Below are positions 13,324 to 26,500 of a DNA stretch of 64,000 nt, one piece after another (position 1 is the stretch's first letter; each line of letters opens with the position of its first letter). The notes under the pieces were generated by a model, which did no database searches, was not told where the DNA came from, and saw only the letters and a list, made by a program, of their open reading frames with translations. This DNA is from Yponomeuta sedellus. Its lineage: Eukaryota; Arthropoda; Insecta; Lepidoptera; Yponomeutidae. The DNA is taken from contig OW203724.1 in the NCBI GenBank assembly GCA_934045075.1, forward strand, positions 12,263,473 through 12,327,472, in the 5' to 3' direction. The position numbers and the translations under genes are program-made.

Positions 13324-13518
13324 GAGCCATTTTCAGCACAAATACACTAAGCACTTCAGAGATGGTGCTTGTGGGCATGCTAATACAAGAACAGGGACAT
13401 GCCTGACAAATTTTGCGCAGCGCAGATTAGTTTTGACAGCCGTATTTCGGTTCTTCTATGGCCACGCCTGTAAGCGCCATCTATGAATTACTTTGAGAAT
13501 TTGTGCTAAAAACGACTC
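13324..13518. mobile_element. 195-bp MITE, copy 2
   Basis: Same family as 9822-10023: GAGCCATTTTCAGCACAAAT at the left, complementary TTTGTGCTAAAAACGACTC at the right, and the shared centre TTCGGTTCTTCTATGGCCAC. It has no ORF. Confidence 0.75.
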
Positions 13519-14256
13519 GGTGTCAGTTTATCTAATCGCACATACCTACCTCATGTGCATTTGTGCAGTTTTTTGTACCTGCCCATCAGTATATTATTCT
13601 TATTAGAACATCGAAGACATTGTGATTACCGTTTGAGACTAAATAGGTAATTAAATTATACATTTAATACTTTGAAGGAGAATAAAAGAGCTTTTATTTG
13701 TTAAGTAAAATGATCCTACGGTTTGTTATTATTCAAAAACTATTTGCCTCTTTTTCATATAATGTGTACGGCATTATTGTAAGAGCAAGTATCAAATGGC
13801 AGAATAGGCAGTAATTTATCACCAATTCATTTATTAATTATTAAAATGTAAGTAATCGTGATTAGGTATTATCTTCAATGTGTATGTACGTATAATTAGT
13901 ATATCTATGTATTATAGTTTGTGTAGGTTTATCCATTTTTCCCCCGTGGCACAACAGCTTGGCACAATCATATTTTTTTATTATTCAGGCCCGCCCCCTA
14001 CCCACCCCTTTCCCCTGTAGGTCTAAGTTAATGTAAGTATATCCCCATGTTTTTGTAAGTTTATTATTGTTTTTCACCTATTTTTCCTGCACTACCCTTT
14101 GCCAGTCTCTTCAACACCAAAGCTTTGCTGGAAGAGAATGCTTCTTGCATTTAGCACGCCCTTGTACTTTTACTCATGTAATTAGTGCAATAAATAATTA
14201 AATAGCTGTCCAATCCCTTTCTTTCAATGAAGGTGTTCTTTTCTGCTATAAAAAAG
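13519..14256. other. Intergenic region downstream of the nrf-6-type gene
   Basis: No gene was seen. AATAAA at 13681 is a possible distal polyadenylation signal for the + strand gene, but there is no direct support. Confidence 0.4.
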
Positions 14257-14555
14257 GGGTTATTCCACTAATCCCCATTGAAAATCCCCATTGATGGGGA
14301 TTTCTGAACTTTTTGTTCACAAATAACGTTAATATAAAATTAATAGAATTAACTTGTTATTACAACACAATCACATTTTCACCGTCATTAATAAAATCAC
14401 AAATTTATTGTCAATTAAATTCTATATTTCAATCAACTTAATATTTCCAAGCAATGGCCAATCGTAATTTCGCCATTAACAAGCTCCATTTGGACCTCCC
14501 ATATGTAAACATCGCGATTAATACTTTGGATTGACCTTTTATGTAATCCCTATGC

Positions 14556-14767
14556 TCCCTTGAGTGAGCCGCAATGCAAGCACTGCGTAGTACAATGCAT
14601 CTTCAGCCAAAGAAGTGAGAAGCTTCATAAGATTAGGATTCTTTTTCACCACGCGATGTTTGATTTGTTTGTTCCATGATTCGACTAAATTATTAGTGCG
14701 ATGGCTCTGACAAAATGCACACCATATTTGAATGAAGTCCTCTTTTACCCATTGAACAAGGCTTCTA
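14556..14767 (-). pseudogene. MULE-type transposase C-terminal relic
   Basis: An open minus-strand stretch of about 70 codons reads SLVQWVKEDFIQIWCAF, then RTNNLVESWNKQIKHRVVKK and NPNLMKLLTSLAEDALYYAV. The R-TNN-x-VE-x-W block followed by a 'PN L' helix is typical of the C-terminal part of MULE/FLYWCH-associated transposases. No start, catalytic triad or full domain remains. The assignment is from family knowledge. Confidence 0.65.
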
Positions 14768-14879
14768 AGTAAATAAAGATAGTAAAAAAAAAACTGATTT
14801 AGTTTAGTTAATAAGAAACATGTGATTTTATCAATGACGCTGAAAATGTGATTTTTATGTAATACCTCCTCTTCCTCTT

Positions 14880-14968
14880 CAGGCTATATTAGTCAACTGC
14901 TGGACATAGCCCTCCCCTAATGAGCGCCATAGCGCAAGGTTGTGCCATCATTGGGAGGTAATGCCCGT
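14880..14968 (-). repeat. LINE 3' tail fragment
   Basis: It reverse-reads to GGGGAGGGCTATGTCCAGCA plus GTTGACT, the same words as the + strand copy at 21712-21945. It is likely the 3' end of a lepidopteran LINE, inserted in the MULE-like element. Confidence 0.6.
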
Positions 14969-15621
14969 AATAATGTAATACCTAGTTAAATAGAATCTGT
15001 GATTTACTTAATAAATGTAAAACTCATGTTCAATTTAGGTAAGGATGTCTGATGCAAAAAATATGTTAAGCACACTTTGTGCCAAAAGGGCTACTATAAC
15101 ATAAAGGATTATTTAGATGACAATGAGGTCTGGAATTAAAGCCAGTACAATGTATCAGTTCTATGTTTATAATAATTATGTAAACTATGTTAATTAAGGA
15201 CTTTTGAAAAGACTAAGTTAGGAGTTTTTTTGTCCATTTTTTCTCCTAAATGATCTAGATTTTGAAATGGACCCCTAGTCTGAATTGTACGTTCATTAAG
15301 CCGCAGTTTCTGTGCGACTTTGAATAAAACCTTTTCATTTCATTTGCTTTTCATTTCATGATTACAACTCTGATTTTATAAATTGTTAAAAAACTGTGTT
15401 TGTATAATGTAGGTGGTATTACAAAATAAGTACTTTGTGATTCATAATTAATGTGTCCTTTATATTTCGATTTATACCCCAATGGGGATTTATGAACTTT
15501 TTGTCCAAAAATCCCCATTGCCAATACTAAGATACGCCAATGGGGATTTACGGACAAAAAGTTCACAAATCCCCATCAATGTGGATTTTCAATGGGGATT
15601 AGTGGAACAACCCTAAAAAAG

Positions 15622-17628
15622 TATGTAGTTACCAAGAACTTGGCGCTGAATGGAATATTTACGAGCTGTACGTTCAGATTTCGATTTTTTTCTTGTGATG
15701 AGATGTGACAAAGACTTGAGTTCGTTTTACGATTTCAAAATTAGACCCAAGTGAAATAAAAAATAATTTGAAGTCTCGTTGCTTGCAGTAACTTACCAAG
15801 TTCAGCGCCATCTATCTAGCGACAAGCGAAGATTTAAAAAAGTTAAAACCTCTTATTGATAGTACCTACCACAGGTAGTAGGCGCGTATGAGGGCAGCAC
15901 ACATTCGTCCGTTTTTTAATAATTGGCAACACGAAACACGGAAAAAGGAAAAGGTGCGTTGGTGATTACGTGCACCAAATCCAATCCAATTTCAATAGTC
16001 TTTCTAATGCCATACTAATTGCTGTCACAAATATCAGGATTCCACCAGGGTCTGTTGCGCATTTTATTATACAATAAAATTCGGTTGTCTCTTTTTTCGA
16101 GAAATGTAATTTTCTTTCATCTGCATTAGTTCCATTGCCTCGTTCTATGCTGGAACTGCTGCGACTTTATTTTTGAATTAGTTCCAAACTGGAACGAGTC
16201 TATAGTTTGTTTCTCCAGCAGCCTAGACTCTACGGCTACGAATGTTTGCTCAGTCGTAAGAAAATGTAATAATTATAGTTGTATAGGCATATTAGATAAT
16301 TACTGTTCCTTGAGACTTGACCTCCGTACTATTAATAATTATAATAAAAATCTATATTCAACAAGCAGAGGTTGCAGTTCACATGTCATTGGGGCTCTAA
16401 GTCGAATACTGTGTTATAGACATATTAGTACAGACTATTAATAATGCAAAAGAGGTTTGTCAGGAACGTGGTAAGTGGCCGACTTCAACAAACTACAATC
16501 ATAGTTTATTATGACAATTCGATGTACATTATGCAGTCTTCTTAGTTATATGTTAATCTTCATACTAGGTTAATCGACTTTGCAATTTACATCGAACATG
16601 TCATAATAAATTACAATTGTAGATCTACAAAAAGACCCCGGATTTCCTAGTTAGGGTGTGGTTGGTAAAAACGGATAAGGTTTTAAAATTATAATTATAA
16701 GAAAATACTTGAAAGCTTATTTCAATTATTTTTATAAGTACTTACCTATTTAAAAGTCCTTAACACTTTACATAATATGAAACCATAGCAATTAAAAGTA
16801 TAGTGGTTAGCACATAAATACAGAGTGAATTTGAAATCATTATACCTAGCAATATTTTAAGGGAATGTTCTTTACGTCACAATTAACAATAATATTAATA
16901 ATTTACAAAAACTGGGCAACTTTTTGTTAATATTCGTGATTTTGAACTTTTGATCCCATACTGTATTCCCAAATCAAAGTGCAAGGAAGGTTGCGTAATG
17001 TAAGTAACGAGGCGTGTATAAACCTTTATTTTATATTTAAAAAAATCTATACGTTTTAACAAATGAGTTGGCCAGCGCCGACCATAAGACACACGAATCA
17101 TTCATTTTTAAATTTTTGTGGCCAGTTATTGTTTGTTTATGGTGAAAAGAGGATATTGTTAGTAAAAAATAATACCCAGCGCAATATGGCACTATAATAA
17201 TATTATGGTTAGAGCGCTCCCTTAAAATTTTGTTAACGAATCTATGGGCTTGTAATAACGAAACATTTTAAATGGATTAGGTATATTAATTATGTTTATT
17301 TCGAAGTCGAATAATATTCAAATCGACTTCTTAGTGATCAGCGGTCATTTTACGACTTTTACTAAGTATCAATTTGATTTGCCACGTCTGAGACAATGGA
17401 AATACAAACAGAACTTAAAATCAAGTGCACTACGTAAATGTCAACACCAGGTAAATCGCCTCGTTCGAAATTCTAAAAATCTTATAACAATTTGTACATA
17501 ATACAAAGTCAATATAAAAATGTAAAATATAATTTCGACATTCCCTCACAATAGTAGACATTTTCGTATTACATAGTCGGTCTATTTACTGCGTTTACAG
17601 CTTACAAATAAATTAACGCAACAGCCTT
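15622..17628. other. Intergenic DNA, no gene seen
   Basis: The region is AT-rich with only ORFs shorter than 70 codons and no motifs. An AGCGCCATCTAT word near 15806 recalls MITE ends elsewhere but is too short to call. Confidence 0.5.
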
Positions 17629-17714
17629 AGGCCCACTTGCGTCATAACCGGTTAAATCGATCATTTCGTATAGGAAATTAAGATGAGCTAACCCGGGCTG
17701 ACGCAAGTGGGCCT
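17629..17714. repeat. Short foldback element
   Basis: Perfect 16-bp arms (AGGCCCACTTGCGTCA at 17629-17644; complement at 17699-17714), with weaker complementarity further in. A minimal MITE or foldback remnant of 86 bp. Confidence 0.65.
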
Positions 17715-18301
17715 TATAATATAAAGTAGGTAATGCTCTTTCTACATAAACTCAAGCTTTTATGTTCTTCGCTAAGACAATGTCCAAATATTCATCGTCA
17801 TAATACTCCGCTAAGACACTGGTTATGGTAAACTAACATGCCATAGAACTACAGATCTACTATGTAAAGCCACAGATTAACAGTATAAAAAAAACAGGAC
17901 TACGTAATGTACCTACCACGGATGTCAAAAAAAGACGGATGCCATTTCGCATTGAAAGGGTGTGAAGCACCCCTAGTCCGACACTTTCGTGTGCATACAC
18001 GAGCTAACTCACACAGATACACCAAGTCGATCACTCTGATGCCATTACGCTCCGGGCAGCAGTGCCAGTAAAGTAAGTCACGCGTTTTGTGGCGATAGAT
18101 GGCACTTCGACATCTATCATTAAAGTAAAACAGAGATGCATCACTGTTTTACTTCTTCTTCTTTGCATTGTGTAGCTACATGCTTTGGCATTACATAATT
18201 AATTACGTAGGGCGGGGGTCTGTTTTAACAAAAAAAGCAGACAAAAATGGTCGGAGTACAGCGGAATGAACCTAATAAAATGCTAGGATATATTCGTTTT
18301 A

Positions 18302-18467
18302 ATGCACTAACCCGTGCTAAGGACAATTTTAAAAACCTATTTAGAGGCTGATGCCGGTGAGTCGCCCATTAGCACAGGTTGGAAAGAGCGCTGGCACGGA
18401 TAGCCAGAGGTCGCGGGTTCGAATCCCGGCATGGGTGGATTTTTTAGCCTCTAAATAGGTTTTTAAA
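18302..18467 (+). mobile_element. tRNA-headed repeat, inverted-terminus form
   Basis: It starts with the reverse tail (ATGCACTAACCCGTGCTAAG then AAAAACCTATTTAGAGGCT), then GATGCCGGTGAGTCGCCC and the forward tRNA-like core with GGTTCGAATCCCGGCATGGG. It ends TTTTTAGCCTCTAAATAGG. The 25-bp terminus therefore brackets the core as an inverted repeat, unlike the forms at 39032 and 62108. Confidence 0.85.
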
Positions 18468-20562
18468 AATGCTTGGCTGTCAAAGTATAAAGTCTAAATT
18501 ATAAAAAGTCGATTCCACTGAAACACTCTTAAAACGGAGTTAAGGCTGTCTTGTAAGAGGATTTCCTGCCATAAACCAGCTTTAACTCCCTGTTGAGACT
18601 GCAAATGGAAATAAGCTACTTTCGACATTTTAGTTCGCCACTCTTGTCATTATACTACCTAGGTACCAATGCTCATGGAGTAGCCGTCGACTATATAACG
18701 AGGATTTAAATATATTTTATTGTTATGTTCTTTTCATTTATTCCAGATTCAGAATTGCGTTATTTTATTTGTACACATTTAAATGCAACGCTCTACGTCA
18801 GCAACACGCATACACTTTTCGTTACAATACATATCTGTAATCCGTTATATTCGAGTGTAACCTGAAATGTAAAAAAAATTAAATAACTATTAACGAAACA
18901 AAAGGTGATATAAAATGTAAAATAAAACGTAAGCATGGAAACTACAAATCTGCTACAAAACAGAATATTTTTACGAGTGCAGTCTATTTTTTGTGATTTT
19001 CGAGTTCATTACATGACGCCATGCATAGCTGCCATATTGTCTTTACGTCTCGCAACCACTTCTCATGTTTTTTTCTTCAATGTTTTATTACAGTATCTTT
19101 GTGTACCAGCCTTTCCCCGCTGTAACGATTCTCTCTTTTCTACAATCGCAAGAATAGCAACCTGTCACTTTATCAGGTAATTATGGGCCACTTTGCAACA
19201 ATGTAAAGATTGAGTATTCTTTTGAGTGCACTGATACACTCTTAGAAATTCACTTTATCATACTAAGAGAACAGACAATGCTATTAACCACTTAGCACAC
19301 CATGCATGCATGTTTCATACATTGTTAATGGATGGCCTTCCGGGCACCGTCGTCGTCCGTTTAAAACGGGTATGATTTAAGCCATCATCAATTTATTAAG
19401 TTTTGAATGTTTTAAATAATAAGGTTTGTCCGTAAAATAATAGATTTGTCATCAAAGTGTAGTCGCCAAACAATATAAAAACAATTTCATAATAAATGAC
19501 ATATAATCATCGGAATATATTATCAAGTATGAAATAAATAGGGTTGTACTCATTTAATAGGTTTGTCCTAATACTGTAAAACCAAATTAAGGAAAAACTG
19601 TCATTAACATATTGAAATACCTATGTATAAAACGATAAAGATACGGAAAAAGAATGTTTTTGTACCTATGAATTAACCTACTATCGTACATTAGGTACAT
19701 ACTGGTTATACCCATTGTTGTTTCTAGGTATATCTACATCTGCGGTAGTTTTTTTTACACCCTGTAAATATTTATTAATTTTGAATTATTATTTAGATAT
19801 AAGTAAGTAATATGAATGTATTAGAATAATAAATGACACATAGAATTACTTTTGACTTTTACGAAGCCAATTTGGATCCGCCCCTTTGAACATTTTTTCA
19901 TAACATTAATGAACTGAACTATTAAATTGGTAACAAATAGTATTATTTGGAGAATTGATCGAAATAATTTGTAGCTACTGTACTGATGACAAAATAACAA
20001 ATAAGAACAAATCTCAATCTGCGGACGATAATCGATTTATTTGATGACAGATCTACTATTCTGAGTACGGAGCTGTTATTTTTGGAGTAAACCTATTATT
20101 TTGAGAACAATTTTTTTATTCAATGGATGACCTACGATTAATTCATCTCTTTTTCAACGTACATATTGAAATAAATTTGGTAATTTATACCTCAGACACT
20201 TTTCTTTCTATCTATTAATTATATGATACAAGTTGATGACAAATATAAACTTTGATGACACAAAATATAGTTCCCGTTTAAAACACACGAGGCCAATGAG
20301 AAACTCTGGTAAACCAAGATTTTGGTGTGGACAAATATGCTTAACAATCATATTTAATTTGTTAATGAAAAAAACAAACGAGACTAATAGCGTGCGAGAA
20401 AAAAACGCGTGCTATCACTATGCAGTTTGTATCGATTATTTATAAAAACATATCATGTCTTAAAGCTTTCGTAAACGTTCGGCCTGACTACTCGACAGTC
20501 CCCAGTCATCGTGATTTCAGCAAGACAACCGAGTTATGTATACAAGCAACCACCCCCGTGCT
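18468..20562. other. Intergenic DNA between convergent genes
   Basis: No gene was recognised. The right-hand part should contain the 3' UTR of the TBC1D15-like gene (stop at 20563), but no single polyadenylation site can be chosen by eye. Confidence 0.5.
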
Positions 20563-23500
20563 TCAAAAATTCATATCCAATCCAATTTGATACATAACTT
20601 CCTCCGTGGTGTCTCCAAACATGGCATTGTCACCCTTGTCACCGTTGTTATTACCATTGGTTGGTGTTTGTGAAGTGGTAGGCCGGTCATCGTCTAGGTC
20701 GCTGCTATCGGAGTGGACGGCGGGTGTGTTTAGGGGCGGCATCCCGAGTATGACGCGGATCTGATCGGACAGATGCGGCGCAGACACCACCTGGTGGTAA
20801 ATGCCCTCCGCAGAGCTCAGGATACTGTCCACGTCTAGACTCATCGAGAGGTCGTTTACGTGCTGTGAACATGATGCTTCGGTTAGACGGGCAAATTTTT
20901 TTTCGGCTAAGATTTCGACAGGTTCTACTGTGAAAAGTGGTAGTTGTAGATAAAAAAATTACCACGATTATTTATGTCTTAATATTTCCATATCTCCAAT
21001 GAGATTTGAACATTTTTTTAAGCAAGTTAGATGCAATGTAAGTCATTTAGCCACTGGGAGCGATGCCGTGATGCTAGAAGATTTACGTTTAGATTTTAAT
21101 AAAAAACGCTCTCCAGTATCTTGCAATACTATATGAAAATAAAAAATGTAAGTTTGTTTTTATGGGCCAATTCTGAAAAATCTTGAAATTACGTTAAAAA
21201 GTTGTTTGGAACGTCTTCTCTAGTACCTAGCAAGAACCTAGTACATTGACCTTATAATTGAATAACAGAAAAAATGCCTACAAAAACAAAGGTAAGAAAC
21301 TCATTAGGTACTTTATTAGCTTTTATACTCACTTTTAGTATTTCTGTGAAACCATAATCTCTTGTGATGATAGTCTCTTTTTCGGCGTCAAGTATAGCAA
21401 CGCATATTAGCAAATGAAAGTTAGCACACGGTAAACCGGTCCAAAGCACCTCCCATAACCTGGAAAGAACAACAAATATTCGTTTTAGGACACAAATTAC
21501 TACTTTCGTTAGTGAGCGTATGCCCGATATGCTGCGTTTTACAAAGTTTGATAAATATATTATGAAATTCACTGGACTTTTTGTAGCTGCCAAAAAGTAT
21601 GCCGTCGAGTTGTTGGATTAAAACTTTTTAAATCCTAGTACAACTAGGATTTAAAAAATTACTTTGTACTATTAATAGACATCAACTGCTTTTTGCTGTT
21701 TGGTGTCGGCCTAGAGAATAGCACCAACCCGATTATTCCCGCGGGTGTCGTAAAAGGCGACTAAGGGATACAAACCGGGGGGTGGACAGCAGCGCCCCCT
21801 GCAGTACAATTCCACCGAACTACGATCCCCAACCCGCATGCCCAGCGTGGGGATTATGGGCACTACCCCCTATGATAGCACAACGTGGCGCTCTTTAGGG
21901 GAGGGCTATGTCCAGCAGTGGACTAGTATAGCCTGACGATGACGACGATGAACTGCTTTTTACTACTTGAGACACTACTTAAGTAAGGAATTTTAACTGT
22001 TTGAGATTGTGGCTTTAAAAGCGACAAAGAGTTTTTAAAATTCGTGTTGTAGTCACACTTGCTTAGGAATTATCCTAAGTAGGGTTGTTCAGGAACTTGT
22101 TATGAGGAAGAGGATTTTTTTTAAATCTATTTTGAGGAATAGGATGAGCATGAGGAATCTAGTAGACTAGGAGAAACAGGTTGAAGATGAGAATGAGGGT
22201 ACAGGAGACTTCTGTCTTTCTCTCCCTCACACATTTCGTTTCAACAAAACTTATAACTCTCCTTCCTATTAAATTCCTCTTAAAATATGAGGAAGAGGCA
22301 GAGGAACTATTTCAAATCAATTTTGAGGAAGAGGAATCCTCATCAACCCTAATCCTAAGCAAGTGGGACTACAACACGAATCAGGGTTGTAGGTAATTTT
22401 TCATTTCAATTTAATTAGTTTTGTCTTTTCAGTGATGTTTTGTTGTATTCATGGTTTGTTGTATTTATAAAACCTATGACAAGCAAAATAGAGATCTTAT
22501 TTGTTTGTGAATCTGACCATTGGTTTAGAAATTATAAGGGAACATAGCATCGGACATGGTTACATACAGCAACACAATACCTACCCTACCCTCCTATTGG
22601 GCCTCCCGCAGTCGGGTAAATAGGGGCAAATAACATAACATTTACATACAGGCACATACATTCTGCTTCTGTCCCCCACATATAACTGCTATTGACTTGT
22701 CAATATTCTATTAGACTGTGCGTTTATTATACTCTAGTCATTGATAGTTAAAAACATAGATGTCTTTAACTAGTGCTAAAAAATACCCCACGTTCAATCG
22801 TGGGATGGCGGGTGGTGCTTGTCAATCGAGTTACCAATCGGAGTTAGTTCAGTACTACCCGACAAAATATCTATGTCAAAATATAAGTGCCAACATCAGA
22901 CAGAGTTGCGAGTTACCTAGATAATGTCGATGGGTTCAATCAACGAAGTCACTGGTTTGACGTTTTTGTTTAAAACCAATCTCCCAATCAACGTTCACGT
23001 CACGCATGAGTGATTTACTCTGCAGCACATCTCGCGCTCATTTAATTTTTAAAGACAAATCGAGACGCCGTTTTTGGGTGTGTATTTGCAGGAAGAAATA
23101 CTCCTATGGTTTTTATTATTCGTAGACTCTATGCCCTGGTTACCTCATAATGTCGATGTGCGAGAACTCGCGCTTAAACCAGACGAGCAGCCAGCGGAAG
23201 CAGAAGTACATGTTGCCGGAGTCTTTCAGGGCGAGGTGGCGAGCCAGCTCGGGGCTCGCGAACGTCAGCAGCTGCTGCAACTGGAGGAGCTGCAGCTTCA
23301 TGCCCGCCTGGTCCATGTCAAAGTTGGACGCCTGCAGCGTGGTAGAACGTTAATTTCGTAATATATGTACTCATTTTAACGGGGATAGGGGGTGGAGCGG
23401 TGTCGCCTGTGCCCATCGCTGAATTGCCTGGGAACACCCCAGGACGTTGGATTGGTGCGTACATGCCATCTGTACACTTAGGTGAAGAAATATCTGTGTG

Positions 23501-26500
23501 ATTTTCTTTATTGTTTACAAGAAAAGTGTTCCACATCAAGGCATTTACATTCAGTGTGAACTATCACACTGAATCCAAATGCATAGATACAGATACTTTT
23601 CTTTATTTTTTAAACCGTGACTGCACCCGTTATAATAACTACATCGCATTTCAGACCATTCGTTGGGATGCACAAAGAGAAATACATAAAAATGTCTATC
23701 ACCACATATGTACATATAAAAGAGAACAAGCACAGCGGAACAAGTAAGAAACTAGAACAATGCCCGGTCCAAGCGGCGGTAAAACGGCCTCAGTAGTTGC
23801 TGCAGCTTTACCCACAGCGCTGATTTTCAGCAAGGGTCTAGGGTCTGCTCTAGTAACTCATGGGACCTCTCTAAGGTCTGAACATAAAATTCTAAGATTC
23901 ACTTACGTGACTCATTCTCTAGTACACATTTTTGCATAGTATGATTTCAGTAACCCTACAGATTTTAAATAACTTGATAAATCATCAAAAATTTGATGAC
24001 TGCTTATTTACCATTTTGTTAATGCATTTTCTAAGATGCTACTCTCGCCAATATAGTCTTGTCTCTCTATATTAATTTTTAAATGATTGGTCGAGGAAAT
24101 AAATTAGAATTAGTCGTTCGAAGTTGCGCGCAGTGAGCTTTATATTTTAAAATATGTGCATCGAAATATAAAAAAACTACTTACAATTTTATCCATAAAC
24201 CCGACGAAGCACCAGAACGCGTCGACTTCATTGCCCAGTAGCAACAGCAGCGGAGCTAGGATGTCGCTCATCCCCTGCACATATCCCAAGTCAAAGTTGT
24301 ACATGACGTAGGTCATGAGTATGTCCTGCAGCACAACCAAGTTGGGATTATTATCGCCGGCGAAGAACGGGTGCGTTCTGTCCGTCCGATTCACATCCTT
24401 CTCGACCAAACTCTTCCGGTCTCTGTACTCGGAGAAGCGCGCCTCCTGTCCGTCCGTCATCGACCTCCACTGGAGTTTCATGGAGAAGTATTCCTCGGTC
24501 CTTTTCTTCTGTAGGTGGCGCAGCTCCGAGTGTCTCATACTCCAAGGGTAGTAGTCGAGAAGGTACTTCCAGACTGATTTACGTATGGAATGTGCGACGC
24601 CCTGTTAGGAAGAAAAAATGTCGGGTTTCGTTCAAAGTGAAATAGGCCTGGTTATTCAATACAGGGTGTTAGCAACCTCGATTTATTAGGAGCAACCTAA
24701 TATAGCCAGGTAACTAACACTTGGTTTTAATGAAGTGTCAGGCTTAAGCGGAAATCTAGTGTGCAGATTTTCGTCTTCCAGGTTTAATTTAAACATTAAC
24801 TTCAATGAAATTCTTGAAAAGGTTCACTCTGTGTAAGTAAGCTAATAAAGTGATAGACCCTCGTCTCCTGGCCTACCCAACAAAATCGTGCCAATTTATT
24901 TGTTTAACTTAAAACAAATTGAACAAAAATATGAAATGTGGTATTAACACCAGAGGTTGCTTTAGTATCAATAAATTGATCCAATTCTAGAAACAAATGT
25001 CCAAAATTCTCATATTTTATTTTTGTATAACCAAACTTTTACCACAAATTAAAAAGTAGGAAGACTGTTGTTATGCGTACAATTCAAAAAGTGATATAAA
25101 GAACTTTTAAAACTAAGAAACCTCGAGAATGATTTTTTTTTTGTCCTCGTGTCACGACTGGCAGAAATGGTCGATATCGATCTGTTGCCATTTCAACAAG
25201 AAATATAAAAAAACTGTTTGCTTTGTAGAAATGTGTGCAGTATAGATAGTACGAAGACGCTAGTCGCGCGTTTTAATATCAAAAGCCGCGCCCGCCCGTC
25301 CCGGTACATTAATTATCATATTCTAACATCTTAGCGCCACAAAACGCGTGACTCGCGCCATCTTTATACTCAGGCTGGTGTAGGGTTGTATTAATAACAT
25401 GTTATATTAATAACATGTTCTTGATGATAATACCCCTCTAAATATAAGTTGCTTGACGCCGTCGACCTCTGTCACTCTGCCCTCGGTGTCTTGTATGCCG
25501 TCCCATTTCTCTGTAGATAATGGCGCGCCCCTGAAATAATAACAATTTATATGATAAAAATTCATAAAGTACTGCATTGTGGAAGACTAACTGGAAACCA
25601 CTTGTAACATAAAATGTTTAGACAACATTTGACTAGAGGTCATATTATTGACATTCTATTTGGCTCACACATTGAACTGTAATAATGAGTCATTAATACT
25701 CGTATTTCTAAAATAGAATGCACTTACAAGATAATAACAGCAAAAGAACAAATGAATGGTTACCTAAACATGAGCGCGGGCCCAAATTTCAACTATATTT
25801 CTTCACTATTTTTCTCTCCGAGATGTCATGTTCTACCACTGGCAGATAGTGGCTTGCGCAAGTACAAAATCGGCGTACTTGCCCACCTTAGCGAAAGTTT
25901 TCCCAATTCCAAGGACTAGTTATCCTGTACTAATATGCTCCTTGCGCAAAGATCAAAAGTGTTCACACAATTAAATATTATGCACAGTTGTACAGAACAT
26001 GGTAATAAAGGCGCGCAGGCCACTACGCATCATCTTTCTTAGTGGAAAACTTAATTCCGGATTCACTAACTGGATTTTTTGTCGGAAGAGGAACACTTGG
26101 AAAATTTATTATAGGAACATTTCAAAGGGCGATGGAGCGCAGCATTCTGGGTGTGAAGAGTGACCGAATCTGTAACATCACGCTGCACTCCAAAACTAAG
26201 TTACTAATGTTGGAGCTGCGACCGCAAAGTTAAAATAGACTTGGACGGGCCACGTCCACGTATGTGCACAGAGAACATAAAAAAGAGAAGTAGTGACATG
26301 ATCCATTAGTATGAAAACCAGAGTGACCAAACTCTCACATATAAACCAAACGCACACTATGAATGCCAAACTGAAATTGGTAAATAAAGACAATGCCAAA
26401 AAGGTCTATATCATAAAAGTTCCAGTTAAATATGAACCTTTTAGCTATGTAAACAATGATCAAAATCAATGGACAACGATGAAATTAAGTTTGACAATAA

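Larger units (their letters stand above)
14257..15613. mobile_element. MULE-like DNA transposon with 8-bp target duplication
   Basis: Inverted termini of about 60 bp, roughly 90% alike, bound the element. The left starts GGGTTATTCCACTAATCCCC and the right ends GGGGATTAGTGGAACAACCC. TAAAAAAG lies immediately outside both ends (14249-14256 and 15614-15621). Inside is a minus-strand transposase relic at 14556-14767 and a LINE tail at 14880-14968. Additional CAATGGGGATTT-type subterminal repeats occur near the right end (about 15479-15550). The 1357-bp element is non-autonomous. TIR length, TSD size and the relic fit the Mutator-like superfamily. Confidence 0.8.

Noticed and set aside
23074..23361. 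+ strand ORFs at 23.1-23.4 kb
   Set aside because: They are antisense to the TBC exon at 23144-23331.
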